Source of the DNA: an uncultured Dysosmobacter sp.
GTDB lineage: Bacteria; Bacillota; Clostridia; Oscillospirales; Oscillospiraceae
DNA length: 64,000 nucleotides
NCBI GenBank assembly: GCA_934590165.1
Contig: CAKTOO010000015.1
Location: 7,313-71,312, forward strand
Direction: 5' to 3'
Shown here: positions 23,088-31,303 of the stretch, in pieces
How the letters are laid out: each line of letters starts with the position of its first letter
Position numbering within the stretch: position 1 is the stretch's first letter
Position numbers and translations under genes: made by a program
The notes under the pieces: generated by a model
Database searches by the model: none
What the model was told of the DNA's origin: nothing
Seen by the model: the letters and a program-made list of their open reading frames with translations, nothing else

Positions 23088-24158
23088 GTGGAAAAGGAAC
23101 TTTGGAAAGGTAATGAAGCCATCGCGGAGGCTGCTATCCGCGCCGGCTGCGACTGCTTCTTCGGCTATCCCATCACCCCGCAGAGCGAGGTACCCGAGTA
23201 TTTGTCCCTGCATCTGCCCCAGCACGGCAAGGTCTTTGTCCAGGCCGAGTCCGAGGTGGCTGCCATCAACATGGTCTACGGTGCCGCCGGCTCCGGTATG
23301 CGCGCCATGACTTCCTCCTCTTCTCCCGGCATCAGCCTGAAGCAGGAGGGCATCACCTACATCGCCGCCGCCGAGCTGCCCTGCGTCATCGTCAACTGTA
23401 TGCGCGGCGGCCCCGGCCTTGGCACCATCCAGCCCGGTCAGGGCGATTATTTCCAGGCTACCCGCGGCGGCGGCAACGGTGACTACCGCACCGTCGTTCT
23501 GGCGCCCTCCAACATCCAGGAAGCCGTGGACTTTGTGCAGGAGGCCTTCGATATTGCCGACTGCTACCGCAACCCCACCATGATCGTCTGCGATGGCCTC
23601 ATCGGCCAGATGATGGAGCCCATCGAGTGGCGTGAGATCCCCAAGCGGGACCTGCCCCCCAAGGACTGGGCCGCTACCGGCAAGCACGGCCGTGACCACA
23701 CCAATGTCATCAACTCCCTGTACATGGACCCCGAGGAGTGCGACGACCACAACGCCGACCTGGAGGCCAAGTACAAGCTGATTGCCGAAAAGGAAGTCCG
23801 TTGGGATACGAAGGACTGCGAGGACGCCGAGCTGGTCATCACCGCTTACGGTACCCCCGCCCGTATCGCCCTCAGCGCTCTGGAGACCCTGCGGGCCGAA
23901 GGCATTAAGGCCGGCCTGTTCCGTCCCATCACCCTGTGGCCCTATCCCGAGAAGGCGTTGCACGATCTGGCCGGTCAGGACCACGTCAAGGCTATTCTGG
24001 ACGTGGAAATGAGCGCCGGCGGTCAGATGATCGACGATGTCCGCCTGGCCGTGGAAGGCCAGAAGCCCATCTCCTACCTGGGTCACGCCGGCGGCGTGAT
24101 GCCCACCATTGAGGAAATCGTGGAATCGGCCAAAAAGGCCCTGAAGGAGGCTAAGTAA
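23088..24158 (+). CDS. vorB: 2-oxoacid:ferredoxin oxidoreductase, alpha subunit (VorB-like)
   Basis: A 356-aa subunit corresponding to the pyrimidine-binding and transketolase-C parts of 2-oxoacid:ferredoxin oxidoreductases. It opens with GNEAIAEAAIRAGCDCFFGYPITPQSEVPEYL and has QAESEVAAINMVYGAAGSG and RGGPGLGTIQPGQGDY. The complex oxidatively decarboxylates 2-oxoacids to acyl-CoA, reducing ferredoxin. The wording resembles VorB (branched-chain 2-oxoacids) and KorA (2-oxoglutarate). The ilvE gene directly downstream favours branched-chain substrates. GTG start at 23088 follows AAGGAGGTC. Confidence 0.9.
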   Translation: MEKELWKGNEAIAEAAIRAGCDCFFGYPITPQSEVPEYLSLHLPQHGKVFVQAESEVAAINMVYGAAGSGMRAMTSSSSPGISLKQEGITYIAAAELPCVIVNCMRGGPGLGTIQPGQGDYFQATRGGGNGDYRTVVLAPSNIQEAVDFVQEAFDIADCYRNPTMIVCDGLIGQMMEPIEWREIPKRDLPPKDWAATGKHGRDHTNVINSLYMDPEECDDHNADLEAKYKLIAEKEVRWDTKDCEDAELVITAYGTPARIALSALETLRAEGIKAGLFRPITLWPYPEKALHDLAGQDHVKAILDVEMSAGGQMIDDVRLAVEGQKPISYLGHAGGVMPTIEEIVESAKKALKEAK

Positions 24159-24159
24159 T

Positions 24160-24909
24160 ATGGCAATCGTATATCAAAAGTCCAAGGGCCTGACGGATGC
24201 CGAACTCCATTACTGCCCTGGCTGCAACCACGGCATCGTACATAAGCTGATTGCTGAGGTTCTGGAAGAAATGGGCCTGCTGGATGAGACCATCGGCGTT
24301 TGCCCCGTGGGCTGCTCCGTCTTTGCCTATAAGTATTTCAACTGCGATATGCAGGAGGCCGCTCACGGCCGTGCTCCCGCCGTGGCCACCGGCATCAAGC
24401 GCACCCATCCCACCCAGCCTGTATTCACCTATCAGGGTGACGGCGACCTGGCGTCCATCGGCGCCGCCGAGATCGTCCACGCTGCCATGCGCGGGGAGAA
24501 GTTCACCACTATTTTCATCAACAACGCCATTTACGGCATGACCGGCGGCCAGATGGCCCCCACCACCCTGATCGGCCAGAAGGCCACCACCTGCCAGTTG
24601 GGCCGCACCAAGGAGCAGGCCGGTATGCCCATGCGGGTAGCGGAGCTGCTGTCCACGCTGGACGGCTGCGTCTACGCTGAGCGTGTCTGCGTCACCGATA
24701 TTCCCCATCTGAACAAGGCCAAGAAGGCCATTCGCAAGGCCTTTGAAAAGCAGATGGCCGGCGAGGGCTTCACCTTTGTGGAAGTCCTGTCCACCTGCCC
24801 CACCAACTGGGGTATGTCTCCTCTGAAGGCCAAGCAGTGGCTCATGGACAACATGGTTCCCTATTATCCCCTGGGTGTTATCAAGGAAACCAGCGCGGAG
24901 GTGAAGTAA
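24160..24909 (+). CDS. 2-oxoacid:ferredoxin oxidoreductase, beta (thiamine-PP) subunit
   Basis: A 249-aa subunit with the thiamine-pyrophosphate motif GDGDLASIG...NNAIYGMTGGQMAPT and the N-terminal YCPGCNHG, whose cysteines bind the cluster next to TPP in this enzyme family. It forms the active site with the alpha subunit and starts one base after it. The substrate is not fixed by sequence; a branched-chain 2-oxoacid is favoured by context. Confidence 0.92.
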   Translation: MAIVYQKSKGLTDAELHYCPGCNHGIVHKLIAEVLEEMGLLDETIGVCPVGCSVFAYKYFNCDMQEAAHGRAPAVATGIKRTHPTQPVFTYQGDGDLASIGAAEIVHAAMRGEKFTTIFINNAIYGMTGGQMAPTTLIGQKATTCQLGRTKEQAGMPMRVAELLSTLDGCVYAERVCVTDIPHLNKAKKAIRKAFEKQMAGEGFTFVEVLSTCPTNWGMSPLKAKQWLMDNMVPYYPLGVIKETSAEVK

Positions 24910-24910
24910 G

Positions 24911-25447
24911 ATGAAAAAGCAGATCATCATTTCCGGTTTTGGCGGCCAGGGCGGTCTGGCCATCGGCAAGAACCTGGCGGAGGCTGGCATGGGCGAGGGC
25001 CTGAACGTCACCTGGGCTCCTTCTTACGGTCCTGAGATGCGCGGCGGCACCGCCAACTGCTCCGTGGTCCTGTCTGACAAGCCCGTGGGTTCCCCCGTGT
25101 TCGCGCGCTCCACAGAGCTCATTGCCCTGAACGAGCCCTCTTTGATGAAGTTTGAGGAGGGCGTTCTGCCCGGCGGTACCGTGTTTGTCAACTGCGACGT
25201 GGTCACTGACAAGGTCAAGCGGGAGGATCTGACCGCTTACTATATCCCCTGCTCCAAAATCGCTGACGAGGTCGGCAACGCCAAGGTCAGCAACATGGTC
25301 ATGCTGGGTGCTTATGTGGCCGCCACCAAGGTCCTCAAGCCTGAGACCATTGAGAAAATGATCCAGGAGATGTTTGCCGGCCCCAAGGCCAAGTTCATCC
25401 CTCTGAACATTGAGGCCTTCCATCGGGGCATGGCCTGCATCCAGTAA
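24911..25447 (+). CDS. 2-oxoacid:ferredoxin oxidoreductase, gamma subunit
   Basis: A 178-aa subunit of the POR/KOR gamma domain type. It begins KQIIISGFGGQGGLAIGKNLAEA and has SYGPEMRGGTANCSVVLSD, the most conserved parts of that domain. It completes the four-subunit enzyme and starts one base after the beta subunit. A hairpin follows 31 bases after its stop. Confidence 0.93.
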   Translation: MKKQIIISGFGGQGGLAIGKNLAEAGMGEGLNVTWAPSYGPEMRGGTANCSVVLSDKPVGSPVFARSTELIALNEPSLMKFEEGVLPGGTVFVNCDVVTDKVKREDLTAYYIPCSKIADEVGNAKVSNMVMLGAYVAATKVLKPETIEKMIQEMFAGPKAKFIPLNIEAFHRGMACIQ

Positions 25448-25478
25448 ACCGTTCCCCTCCTGTTCTTACCAAAGCACA

Positions 25479-25506
25479 CTGGCCCGGCGAAAAATCGCCG
25501 GGCCAG
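25479..25506 (+). terminator. Hairpin after the oxidoreductase operon
   Basis: A perfect 12-bp stem (CTGGCCCGGCGA, loop AAAA, partner 25495-25506). The next T-rich run (25522-25527) is 15 bases away, so it is a stable stem with an imperfect tail. Confidence 0.6.
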
Positions 25507-25551
25507 CGATGTATTTCCTCCTTTTTTCAGCCTTTCTGTGCATTTTGACCA

Positions 25552-25580
25552 TTGACTTTATTTCTTTAACAGCGTATAAA
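25552..25580 (+). promoter_or_regulatory. Promoter of the ilvE T-box leader
   Basis: TTGACT (25552-25557), 17-base spacer, TATAAA (25575-25580). Confidence 0.7.
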
Positions 25581-25599
25581 GTAAATAGTTATAGTCAGT

Positions 25600-25865
25600 T
25601 ATAACATATGCGATGAACGGGACAGGTCCTGGGTATACGCTCTTTCAGAGAGCTGCCGGTCGGTGCGAGGCAGCAGGAGCCGCCGCAGGGTGTCACCCGG
25701 GAGCAGTCCGCAGAACGGGATTTTCCCCTGTATACGGACCGGATGCCCTCCGATATCCGGGCAATCGAGCGGCCGCCGTTTCCGGCGGCAATGAGAGTGG
25801 TACCACGGAAGTGTGACTTTCGCCTCTCCTGTACGACAGGCAGGATTGCGCGAAGGTCTTTTTTT
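25600..25865 (+). promoter_or_regulatory. T-box riboswitch (valine-type) controlling ilvE
   Basis: Stem I carries the classic segment AGAGAGCTGCC...GGTCGGTGCGAGGCAGC (25648-25674). A basal helix CCTGGGT (25628-25634) pairs with ACCCGGG (25695-25701). The triplet directly before the latter is GTC (25692-25694), a valine codon in the specifier position. The antiterminator T-box AGAGTGGTACCACGG lies at 25794-25808, followed by a terminator at 25815-25865. This matches an aminotransferase for branched-chain amino acids. It is expected to raise ilvE transcription when tRNA-Val is uncharged. The specifier is inferred by hand. Confidence 0.93.
25815..25865 (+). terminator. T-box terminator hairpin of ilvE
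   Basis: GACTTTCGC (25815-25823) pairs with GCGAAGGTC (25850-25858), with an inner CCTGT/ACAGG hairpin, followed by seven T (25859-25865). Confidence 0.9.
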
Positions 25866-25901
25866 ATAGCTTCAAACCAAAAGTAAGGGAGAGTTTTTGA
25901 A

Positions 25902-26978
25902 ATGTTGGATATCAAGATCACGAAAGCCGCGCCCCTCAAGGCCAAGCCCACCGACGAGACCAAGCTGGGTTTCGGTAAAATTTTCACCGATCATATGTTC
26001 CTGATGGAATATACCCGCGGCCAGGGCTGGCACGATGCACGCATCGTCCCCTATGCCCCCTTTGTCCTGGACCCCGCCTGCGTGGTGTTCCACTATGCCC
26101 AAGAGATCTTTGAGGGCATGAAGGCCTACCGCGCCGTGGACGGCACCATCCAGCTGTTCCGTCCCGACTGCAACGCCAAGCGTATGCAGGATTCCTGCGA
26201 CCGCCTGTGCATCCCCACCATCCCCGTGGAGGATTATGTCCAGGCCGTGAAGGCCCTGGTGGAAGTGGAGAAGGACTGGGTTCCCCACACCGAAGGCGCC
26301 TCCTTGTACATCCGCCCCTTCATCTTTGCCACTGACGTGGGCCTGGGCGTTCACGCCAGTCCCACCTATACCTTCTGCATCATCGTCTCTCCCTCCGGCG
26401 CTTATTATGCCGAGGGCATTAACCCCGTCCGCATTTACGTGGAAGACGAGTATATCCGCGCCGCTCCCGGCCTGACCGGCTTCACCAAGTGCGGCGGCAA
26501 CTACGCCGCCTCCATCAAGGCCGGCGAGATTGCCGAGGAGAAGGGCTTTGCCCAGGTTCTGTGGCTGGACGGCGTGGAGAAGAAGTATGTGGAAGAAGTC
26601 GGCAGCATGAACATCATGTTCAAGATCAACGGCAAGATCTACACCGCTCCCTGCGAGGGCACCGTGCTTCCCGGCGTCACCCGCCGCAGCTGTATTGAGT
26701 TGCTGCGCGACTGGGGCTATGAGGTCGAGGAGAAGCATGTGGCCATTGCCGACATCATGCAGGCCGGCCATGACGGCACCCTGGAAGAGGTCTTCGGCAC
26801 CGGCACCGCCGCCGTGGTCTCTCCCGTCAAGGAGCTGGACTGGAAGGGCGATAAGGTCTTCATCTGCGACGGCAAGATCGGCCCCTTGACCCAGAAGCTG
26901 TATGATACCATGACCGGTATGCAGTGGGGCAAGATTCCCGATGACAAGGGCTGGATCGTTCCTGTCTGCAAGGGCTGA
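25902..26978 (+). CDS. ilvE: Branched-chain amino acid aminotransferase
   Basis: A 358-aa fold-type IV PLP enzyme that interconverts Val, Leu and Ile with their 2-oxoacids. It has the family features MEYTRGQGWHDARIVPY, FEGMKAYR, RPFIFATD, the PLP-lysine region RAAPGLTGFTKCGGNYAASIKA, EVGSMNIMF and LPGVTRRS. Length is typical of the longer (group II) IlvE. ATG 25902 lies 36 bases after the T-box terminator T run and follows AAGGGAGAG. It links amino acid pools to the 2-oxoacid oxidoreductase encoded just upstream. Confidence 0.96.
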   Translation: MLDIKITKAAPLKAKPTDETKLGFGKIFTDHMFLMEYTRGQGWHDARIVPYAPFVLDPACVVFHYAQEIFEGMKAYRAVDGTIQLFRPDCNAKRMQDSCDRLCIPTIPVEDYVQAVKALVEVEKDWVPHTEGASLYIRPFIFATDVGLGVHASPTYTFCIIVSPSGAYYAEGINPVRIYVEDEYIRAAPGLTGFTKCGGNYAASIKAGEIAEEKGFAQVLWLDGVEKKYVEEVGSMNIMFKINGKIYTAPCEGTVLPGVTRRSCIELLRDWGYEVEEKHVAIADIMQAGHDGTLEEVFGTGTAAVVSPVKELDWKGDKVFICDGKIGPLTQKLYDTMTGMQWGKIPDDKGWIVPVCKG

Positions 26979-27002
26979 GCTTCCAGGTTATACATTTAAT
27001 GT

Positions 27003-27033
27003 AAAAAGGAGGAGCACTTGCTCCTCCTTTTTT
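27003..27033. terminator. Bidirectional terminator between ilvE and the GNAT gene
   Basis: AAAAA, a 9-bp stem (GGAGGAGCA / TGCTCCTCC) and six T. It serves convergent ilvE and the acetyltransferase gene. Confidence 0.85.
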
Positions 27034-27039
27034 ATCATG

Positions 27040-27612
27040 TTACGCGTTTGCCTCCTCCAGGACCCGAAGCACCTGTTCCCGCGCCGCCTCCCGCAAAGGC
27101 CGCAGCGGTGCCGGGATCTTATCATACGTCCCGACGGCCTTTTCAAACCAGGCCACGTCCCTCCAGGCACCGTCCTTGTACCCAGCGCTTTTTTGAAGGC
27201 CCATGAGATGAAAGCCCATGGCGCGGTGCAGTCCCTCGCTGGCCGGATTGGGCACGGTGACCAGGGCATATGCCGTGCGGATCCCCTGGAGGCGCAGCAA
27301 CTCTATCAGGGCGCCGTACATCCGGCGGCCCACGCCCCTCCCCCGGGCCTCCCGGTCCAGGTATATGGACAGTTCCGCGTTCCACTGGTAGGCTGACCGC
27401 TCCGCCTGGCGGTGGGCGTAGGCGTAGCCCACGATCCGACCGTTCTCCCGGCAGACCAGATACGGGTAGCAGGCGGAAAAGCTCCGGATGCGCTCCGCGA
27501 ACTCCTCCTCCGTAGGCAGCACGCATTCAAAGGTAATGGGTGTTTCAAGGTACTGGCCGTAAATGGCCAGCAGCTCTCCCGCGTCCTGCAAGGCTGCAAA
27601 TCCGATCTCCAT
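27040..27612 (-). CDS. GNAT-family N-acetyltransferase (phosphinothricin acetyltransferase-like)
   Basis: A 190-aa GNAT protein. The acetyl-CoA site is seen as ARGRGVGRRMYGALIE, with the preceding strand YQWNAELSIYLD and the later GLHRAMGFHLMGLQKSAGYKDGAWRDVAWFEK, a set typical of the Pat/YncA group that acetylates small amines, methionine derivatives or phosphinothricin. The ATG at 27612 follows GGGAGGGA; a longer start at 27639 would run into the terminator. Substrate is unknown. Confidence 0.87.
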   Translation of the reverse strand: MEIGFAALQDAGELLAIYGQYLETPITFECVLPTEEEFAERIRSFSACYPYLVCRENGRIVGYAYAHRQAERSAYQWNAELSIYLDREARGRGVGRRMYGALIELLRLQGIRTAYALVTVPNPASEGLHRAMGFHLMGLQKSAGYKDGAWRDVAWFEKAVGTYDKIPAPLRPLREAAREQVLRVLEEANA

Positions 27613-27637
27613 ATCAGTTCCCTCCCAAATCAAAAGC

Positions 27638-27669
27638 AACAGGGACGCACAGCCTTGTACGTCCCTGTT
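27638..27669 (-). terminator. Terminator after the zinc-ribbon membrane gene
   Basis: A 10-bp stem (27638-27647 with 27660-27669) lies 3 bases after the stop of the leftward gene and is followed on the minus strand by GCTTTTGATTT. Confidence 0.65.
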
Positions 27670-27671
27670 AC

Positions 27672-28103
27672 TCAGGTTTTCGCATTGATTTTAGCACCGC
27701 ACTTGGGGCAGGTGATGATGATCTTTCCCTTGCCCACCGGCACCCGGCAGATGGTCTTGCACTGCTTGCAAGTGAAGTACTTGTGGTCCTTGTCGGCATG
27801 GCGGGCCTTGGCCCCCTGGCTCCGGTTCTTCATGCCCCACATCCAGTTCAGGTATTTCGTGTTTTCCCCCTGCCGCTTATAGAGCTTTTTGGAAAGCATT
27901 CGGAAGAAGATGAGGACCATCAGTGGCCACAGCAGCAGCTCGCAGATCCGGGCCCCCATACCCAGCTTGGCCAGGGAACACACCATCTGTACAAGAAAAA
28001 CGCCCAGATATACCCGCAGCAGCGCCACATTCAGCTGGTCCATGCCATTTCGGCCGTACATGAACCGGGCAAAAGCATTGCCGGCCTTGCGGAAAATTCC
28101 CAT
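27672..28103 (-). CDS. Membrane protein with C-terminal zinc ribbon, 143 aa
   Basis: A 143-aa protein with two hydrophobic segments (about residues 26-44 and 53-68), a basic linker and a C-terminal treble-clef/zinc ribbon (CKQCKTICRVPVGKGKIIITCPKC). The cysteine pairs would hold one zinc. It looks like the short zinc-ribbon membrane proteins common in Clostridia. Function is unknown. A CCGGCGC/GCGCCGG hairpin (28121-28140) sits in its leader ahead of an AAGGAG ribosome site. It is divergent from htpG and shares its regulatory region. Confidence 0.8.
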   Translation of the reverse strand: MGIFRKAGNAFARFMYGRNGMDQLNVALLRVYLGVFLVQMVCSLAKLGMGARICELLLWPLMVLIFFRMLSKKLYKRQGENTKYLNWMWGMKNRSQGAKARHADKDHKYFTCKQCKTICRVPVGKGKIIITCPKCGAKINAKT

Positions 28104-28154
28104 AACACAGGACTCCTTTTCCGGCGCGGAGGGGCGCCGGTCAATTTTTCTCTT

Positions 28155-28243
28155 ATTTTACTCTTGTTCCTTCCCACAGACAACCAATTTGCCCCGAAAT
28201 TTACAAATTGGTCATTTATTTGTTTTGTTCAAAGTGATATACT
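28155..28243. promoter_or_regulatory. Divergent promoter region with a 9-N12-9 inverted repeat (zinc-ribbon gene / htpG)
   Basis: Leftward promoter: TTGTCT (28183-28178), 17-base spacer, TAAAAT (28160-28155). Rightward, for htpG: TATACT at 28238-28243 with a weak -35 (TTTATT, 28215-28220). Between the -35 boxes lies a perfect inverted repeat, ACCAATTTG (28183-28191) and CAAATTGGT (28204-28212). Its shape recalls the CIRCE element but the sequence is different. Confidence 0.6.
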
Positions 28244-28285
28244 CTAGCCATTGTGAAAAAATAAATATAAGGAAGTGCATCTCAC

Positions 28286-30169
28286 ATGGCAAAAAAGCAA
28301 TTTAAGGCGGAATCCAAACGGCTGCTGGACCTGATGATCAACTCCATCTACACCCACAAGGAGATCTTCCTGCGGGAGATCATCTCCAACGCCAGCGACG
28401 CCTGCGACAAGCTGTGCTACCAGGCGCTGACGGACGATTCCGTGGGCATGAGCCGCAAGGACTTCAAAATCGAGCTGAAGGTGGACAAGGAGAGCCGCCT
28501 CATCTCCGTCAGCGACAACGGCATCGGCATGGATAAGGAGGACCTGGAGAACAACCTGGGCGTCATCGCCTCCTCCGGCTCCTATCGCTTCAAGCAGGAG
28601 GTGGGAGACGACGCCAAGGACACCGATGTGATCGGCCAGTTCGGCGTGGGCTTCTACTCCGCCTTCATGGTGGCGGACCACATCACCGTAGTGACGAAAA
28701 AGTACGGCAGCGACACTGCTTATATGTGGCAGTCCGACGGCGCCGACGGCTACACCATCACGGAATGTGAAAAGACATCAGTGGGCACCGACATCATCAT
28801 GCACATCAAGCCCGACACTGAGGATGAGAAGTACAGCGAATTCCTGGAGTCCTGGCGTCTCCAGGAGCTGGTGCGCAAGTACTCCGACTATATCCGCTTC
28901 CCCATCCGCATGGAGGTCAGCAAGACCCGCAAAAAGGAAGGTGCCCCCGATGACAAGCCGGAGTACGAGACTTACAGCGAGGTGGAGACCCTCAACTCCA
29001 TGGTGCCCATCTGGCAGCGGCGCAAGTCCAGCGTGAAGCCGGAGGAATACAACAAGTTCTACCGGGACAAGTTCCACGACTACGCCGACCCTCAGAGGGT
29101 CATCGCCGTGTCCGCCGAGGGCGCCGTCACCTACAAGGCGCTGCTGTTCATCCCCGGCGCCACGCCTTTCGACTACTACACCAAGGAGTATGAAAAGGGC
29201 CTGCAGCTTTACTCCAACGGCGTACTCATCATGGACAAGTGCGCGGACCTGCTGCCGGAGCATTTCCGTTTCGTCCGGGGCGTGGTGGACTCTCCCGACC
29301 TGAGCCTGAACATCTCCCGGGAGCTTTTGCAGCATGACCGGCAGCTGAAGGTCATCGCCGCCAACCTGGAAAAGAAGATCAAAAGCGAGCTTGCCAAGAT
29401 GCTGAAGGAGGACCGGGAGGGCTATGAGACCTTCTGGAAGAACTTCGGCCGCCAGTTGAAATACGGCGTGGTGGGCGAATACGGCGCCCACAAGGAGCTG
29501 CTCCAGGACCTGCTGCTGTTCTACTCCTCCACGGAAAAGAAGCCTGTCACCCTGGAGGAATATGTCTCCCGGATGCAGGAGGACCAGAAATATATCTACT
29601 ACGCCGCCGGCGAGAGCCTGGACAAGGTGGACAAGCTGCCCCAGACAGAGCTGCTGCGGGACAAGGGCGTGGAGATCCTCTACTTCACCGAGGAGGTGGA
29701 CGAGTTCTGCGCCCAGATCCTCCATGCGTACAAGGACAAGGAATTCCGCTCCGTGCTGGACCAGGAGATCGAGGAGGGCGACGCCAAGCGGGCCGAGGAG
29801 GCCGCCGACGCCCACAAGGCCGCCTTTGACTTTGTGAAGGAGACCTTGGGCGACGCCGTCAAAGAGGTAAAAGCCTCCGCCCGCCTCAAGTCCCACCCCG
29901 TATGCCTCACCGCCGGGGAGGGCCTGAGCTTTGAGATGGAGAAATACTTCCAGTCCGTCCAGCCTGACTCCGGTATCAAGGCCGACCGCATCCTGGAGCT
30001 GAATGTGGAGCACCCCGCCTTCCAGGCCCTGGAGACCGCTGTCACCGCCGACCCGGAAAAGGCGAAAAAATACGCAAAGCTCCTGTACAACCAGGCTTTG
30101 CTCATCGCGGGCCTGCCTCTGGAGGACCCCTCCGGCTACACCGATCTGGTGTGCGAGCTGATGAAGTGA
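28286..30169 (+). CDS. htpG: Hsp90 chaperone HtpG
   Basis: A 627-aa bacterial Hsp90, full length. The N-terminal GHKL ATPase domain shows FLREIISNASDACDKL, SDNGIGM and GQFGVGFYSAFMVAD. The middle domain follows with RGVVDSPDLSLNISRE, which holds the catalytic Arg loop, and then a C-terminal dimerisation domain. It folds client proteins in the cytoplasm. ATG 28286 follows AAGGAAG by 8 bases. The inverted repeat in its upstream region may regulate it; no CIRCE sequence is present. Confidence 0.97.
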   Translation: MAKKQFKAESKRLLDLMINSIYTHKEIFLREIISNASDACDKLCYQALTDDSVGMSRKDFKIELKVDKESRLISVSDNGIGMDKEDLENNLGVIASSGSYRFKQEVGDDAKDTDVIGQFGVGFYSAFMVADHITVVTKKYGSDTAYMWQSDGADGYTITECEKTSVGTDIIMHIKPDTEDEKYSEFLESWRLQELVRKYSDYIRFPIRMEVSKTRKKEGAPDDKPEYETYSEVETLNSMVPIWQRRKSSVKPEEYNKFYRDKFHDYADPQRVIAVSAEGAVTYKALLFIPGATPFDYYTKEYEKGLQLYSNGVLIMDKCADLLPEHFRFVRGVVDSPDLSLNISRELLQHDRQLKVIAANLEKKIKSELAKMLKEDREGYETFWKNFGRQLKYGVVGEYGAHKELLQDLLLFYSSTEKKPVTLEEYVSRMQEDQKYIYYAAGESLDKVDKLPQTELLRDKGVEILYFTEEVDEFCAQILHAYKDKEFRSVLDQEIEEGDAKRAEEAADAHKAAFDFVKETLGDAVKEVKASARLKSHPVCLTAGEGLSFEMEKYFQSVQPDSGIKADRILELNVEHPAFQALETAVTADPEKAKKYAKLLYNQALLIAGLPLEDPSGYTDLVCELMK

Positions 30170-30170
30170 T

Positions 30171-30203
30171 AAAAAATGAGCCGCTTTCGCGGCTCATTTT
30201 TTT
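30171..30203. terminator. Bidirectional terminator between htpG and the peptide transporter operon
   Basis: Six A, a stem ending CCGC-TTTC-GCGG (TGAGCCGC / GCGGCTCA) and eight T. It lies between convergent ends and would serve both. Confidence 0.9.
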
Positions 30204-31299
30204 ATATCCGGTCTTTGTAATACGTCACCAGCAGGTCCACCACGGTTCCGTAGGACTGGAGCCCCAGTTCCTGGCCATAGCCCTTTAAAAAGCTGTCGTA
30301 TATCCGGTTGGAGACCTTTTGGGCCGTTTTGTCCTCAAACTGGTCCCAGTACTCGTTTTGATACCGCAGGTCCGCCTGCACCGTCTCCGGCAGGGCATTG
30401 CGAATGGCCCAGTAGGCATCCGGGTCCACCCGGTACAGGGCGTTTCCCAGATAGATGTACCCGGACAGCCAGCCGGAATAGGCATACACATGGTCGCCAC
30501 AGGTGGTGGCGGCCAGGATAGCCAGGAAGTTGCACTCCTGCTCCGAGGTGATGCCCCGCTGGTGGGCCAGCTCGTGGGCCGCCGTGGCGGGCAGCATGCT
30601 GGCCGGGGAATCGATGTTCACATTGGCTTCTCCTGTAAACGGGCAATAGATGCCGGTGAAGTCCAAAGCGCTGAGCAGGCGTGAAAAGTATACCGGCTTT
30701 ACCCCGGTGTCCTCAAAGGACAAGAAGGGATATTCCTGCTCCAGAGCATCATAGGCATGGACACTGTTTTTCAGGATGGTCCGCCGGTCCTCCGCAAACA
30801 CATCGTTCCCGTCCCGGGCCACGCCGTCCGCAGTCACTGACACCTGGTGGGCGAAATACGCCGTTACCGCCTCCAGGTCCTCCAGAGCCACCGGCTGGGC
30901 ATGCAGGCCGGATTTTTCCTGGAAGCCGTCAGCATAGCTGTCAATGCCCAGCAGGAAGCAGAAGCCCGCGTAAATGGTGACGCCCACGCACACCGCGCCC
31001 AGCACGGCGCCGTAAGCCCGCCGCAGAGCGCCCCGGCCCCGGCGTTTCGCCACGGCGATAACGCTCCAGACCAAATATCCGGCGGCTACCACCGCCAAAA
31101 GCACGCACAGTGCCTCCGCCACAGAGAAGCCCACCCGGTAGCACACGGTGCCGATGGCCCGGCGCAGGGGCGCCGTCACACGGGCCGCCAGAGCGTTCAT
31201 CCACGCCCGGTCGCCCCTGCAAAGCCAATAGGCTGCCAGCAGACAAAGGTCCGCCAGCAGCCAGATATGGAGTTTTTTGTAGGTTTTCAAGAGCTTCAT
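30202..31299 (-). CDS. DUF3810-type membrane zinc metallopeptidase
   Basis: A 365-aa protein with three N-terminal membrane segments (about residues 12-28, 56-82 and 97-118) and a large domain carrying the zincin motif HELAH at 242-246, followed by TSEQE at 251-255 that could give the third ligand. This matches the DUF3810 family of Clostridia and Bacteroidota. The ATG at 31299 follows GGAGTAAGG and lies 4 bases after the ATPase stop, so it is the last gene of the peptide-transporter operon. A role in processing imported or surface peptides is inference. A longer in-frame start (31365) would overlap the ATPase gene. Confidence 0.85.
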   Translation of the reverse strand: MKLLKTYKKLHIWLLADLCLLAAYWLCRGDRAWMNALAARVTAPLRRAIGTVCYRVGFSVAEALCVLLAVVAAGYLVWSVIAVAKRRGRGALRRAYGAVLGAVCVGVTIYAGFCFLLGIDSYADGFQEKSGLHAQPVALEDLEAVTAYFAHQVSVTADGVARDGNDVFAEDRRTILKNSVHAYDALEQEYPFLSFEDTGVKPVYFSRLLSALDFTGIYCPFTGEANVNIDSPASMLPATAAHELAHQRGITSEQECNFLAILAATTCGDHVYAYSGWLSGYIYLGNALYRVDPDAYWAIRNALPETVQADLRYQNEYWDQFEDKTAQKVSNRIYDSFLKGYGQELGLQSYGTVVDLLVTYYKDRI

Positions 31300-31303
31300 G
31301 GCC

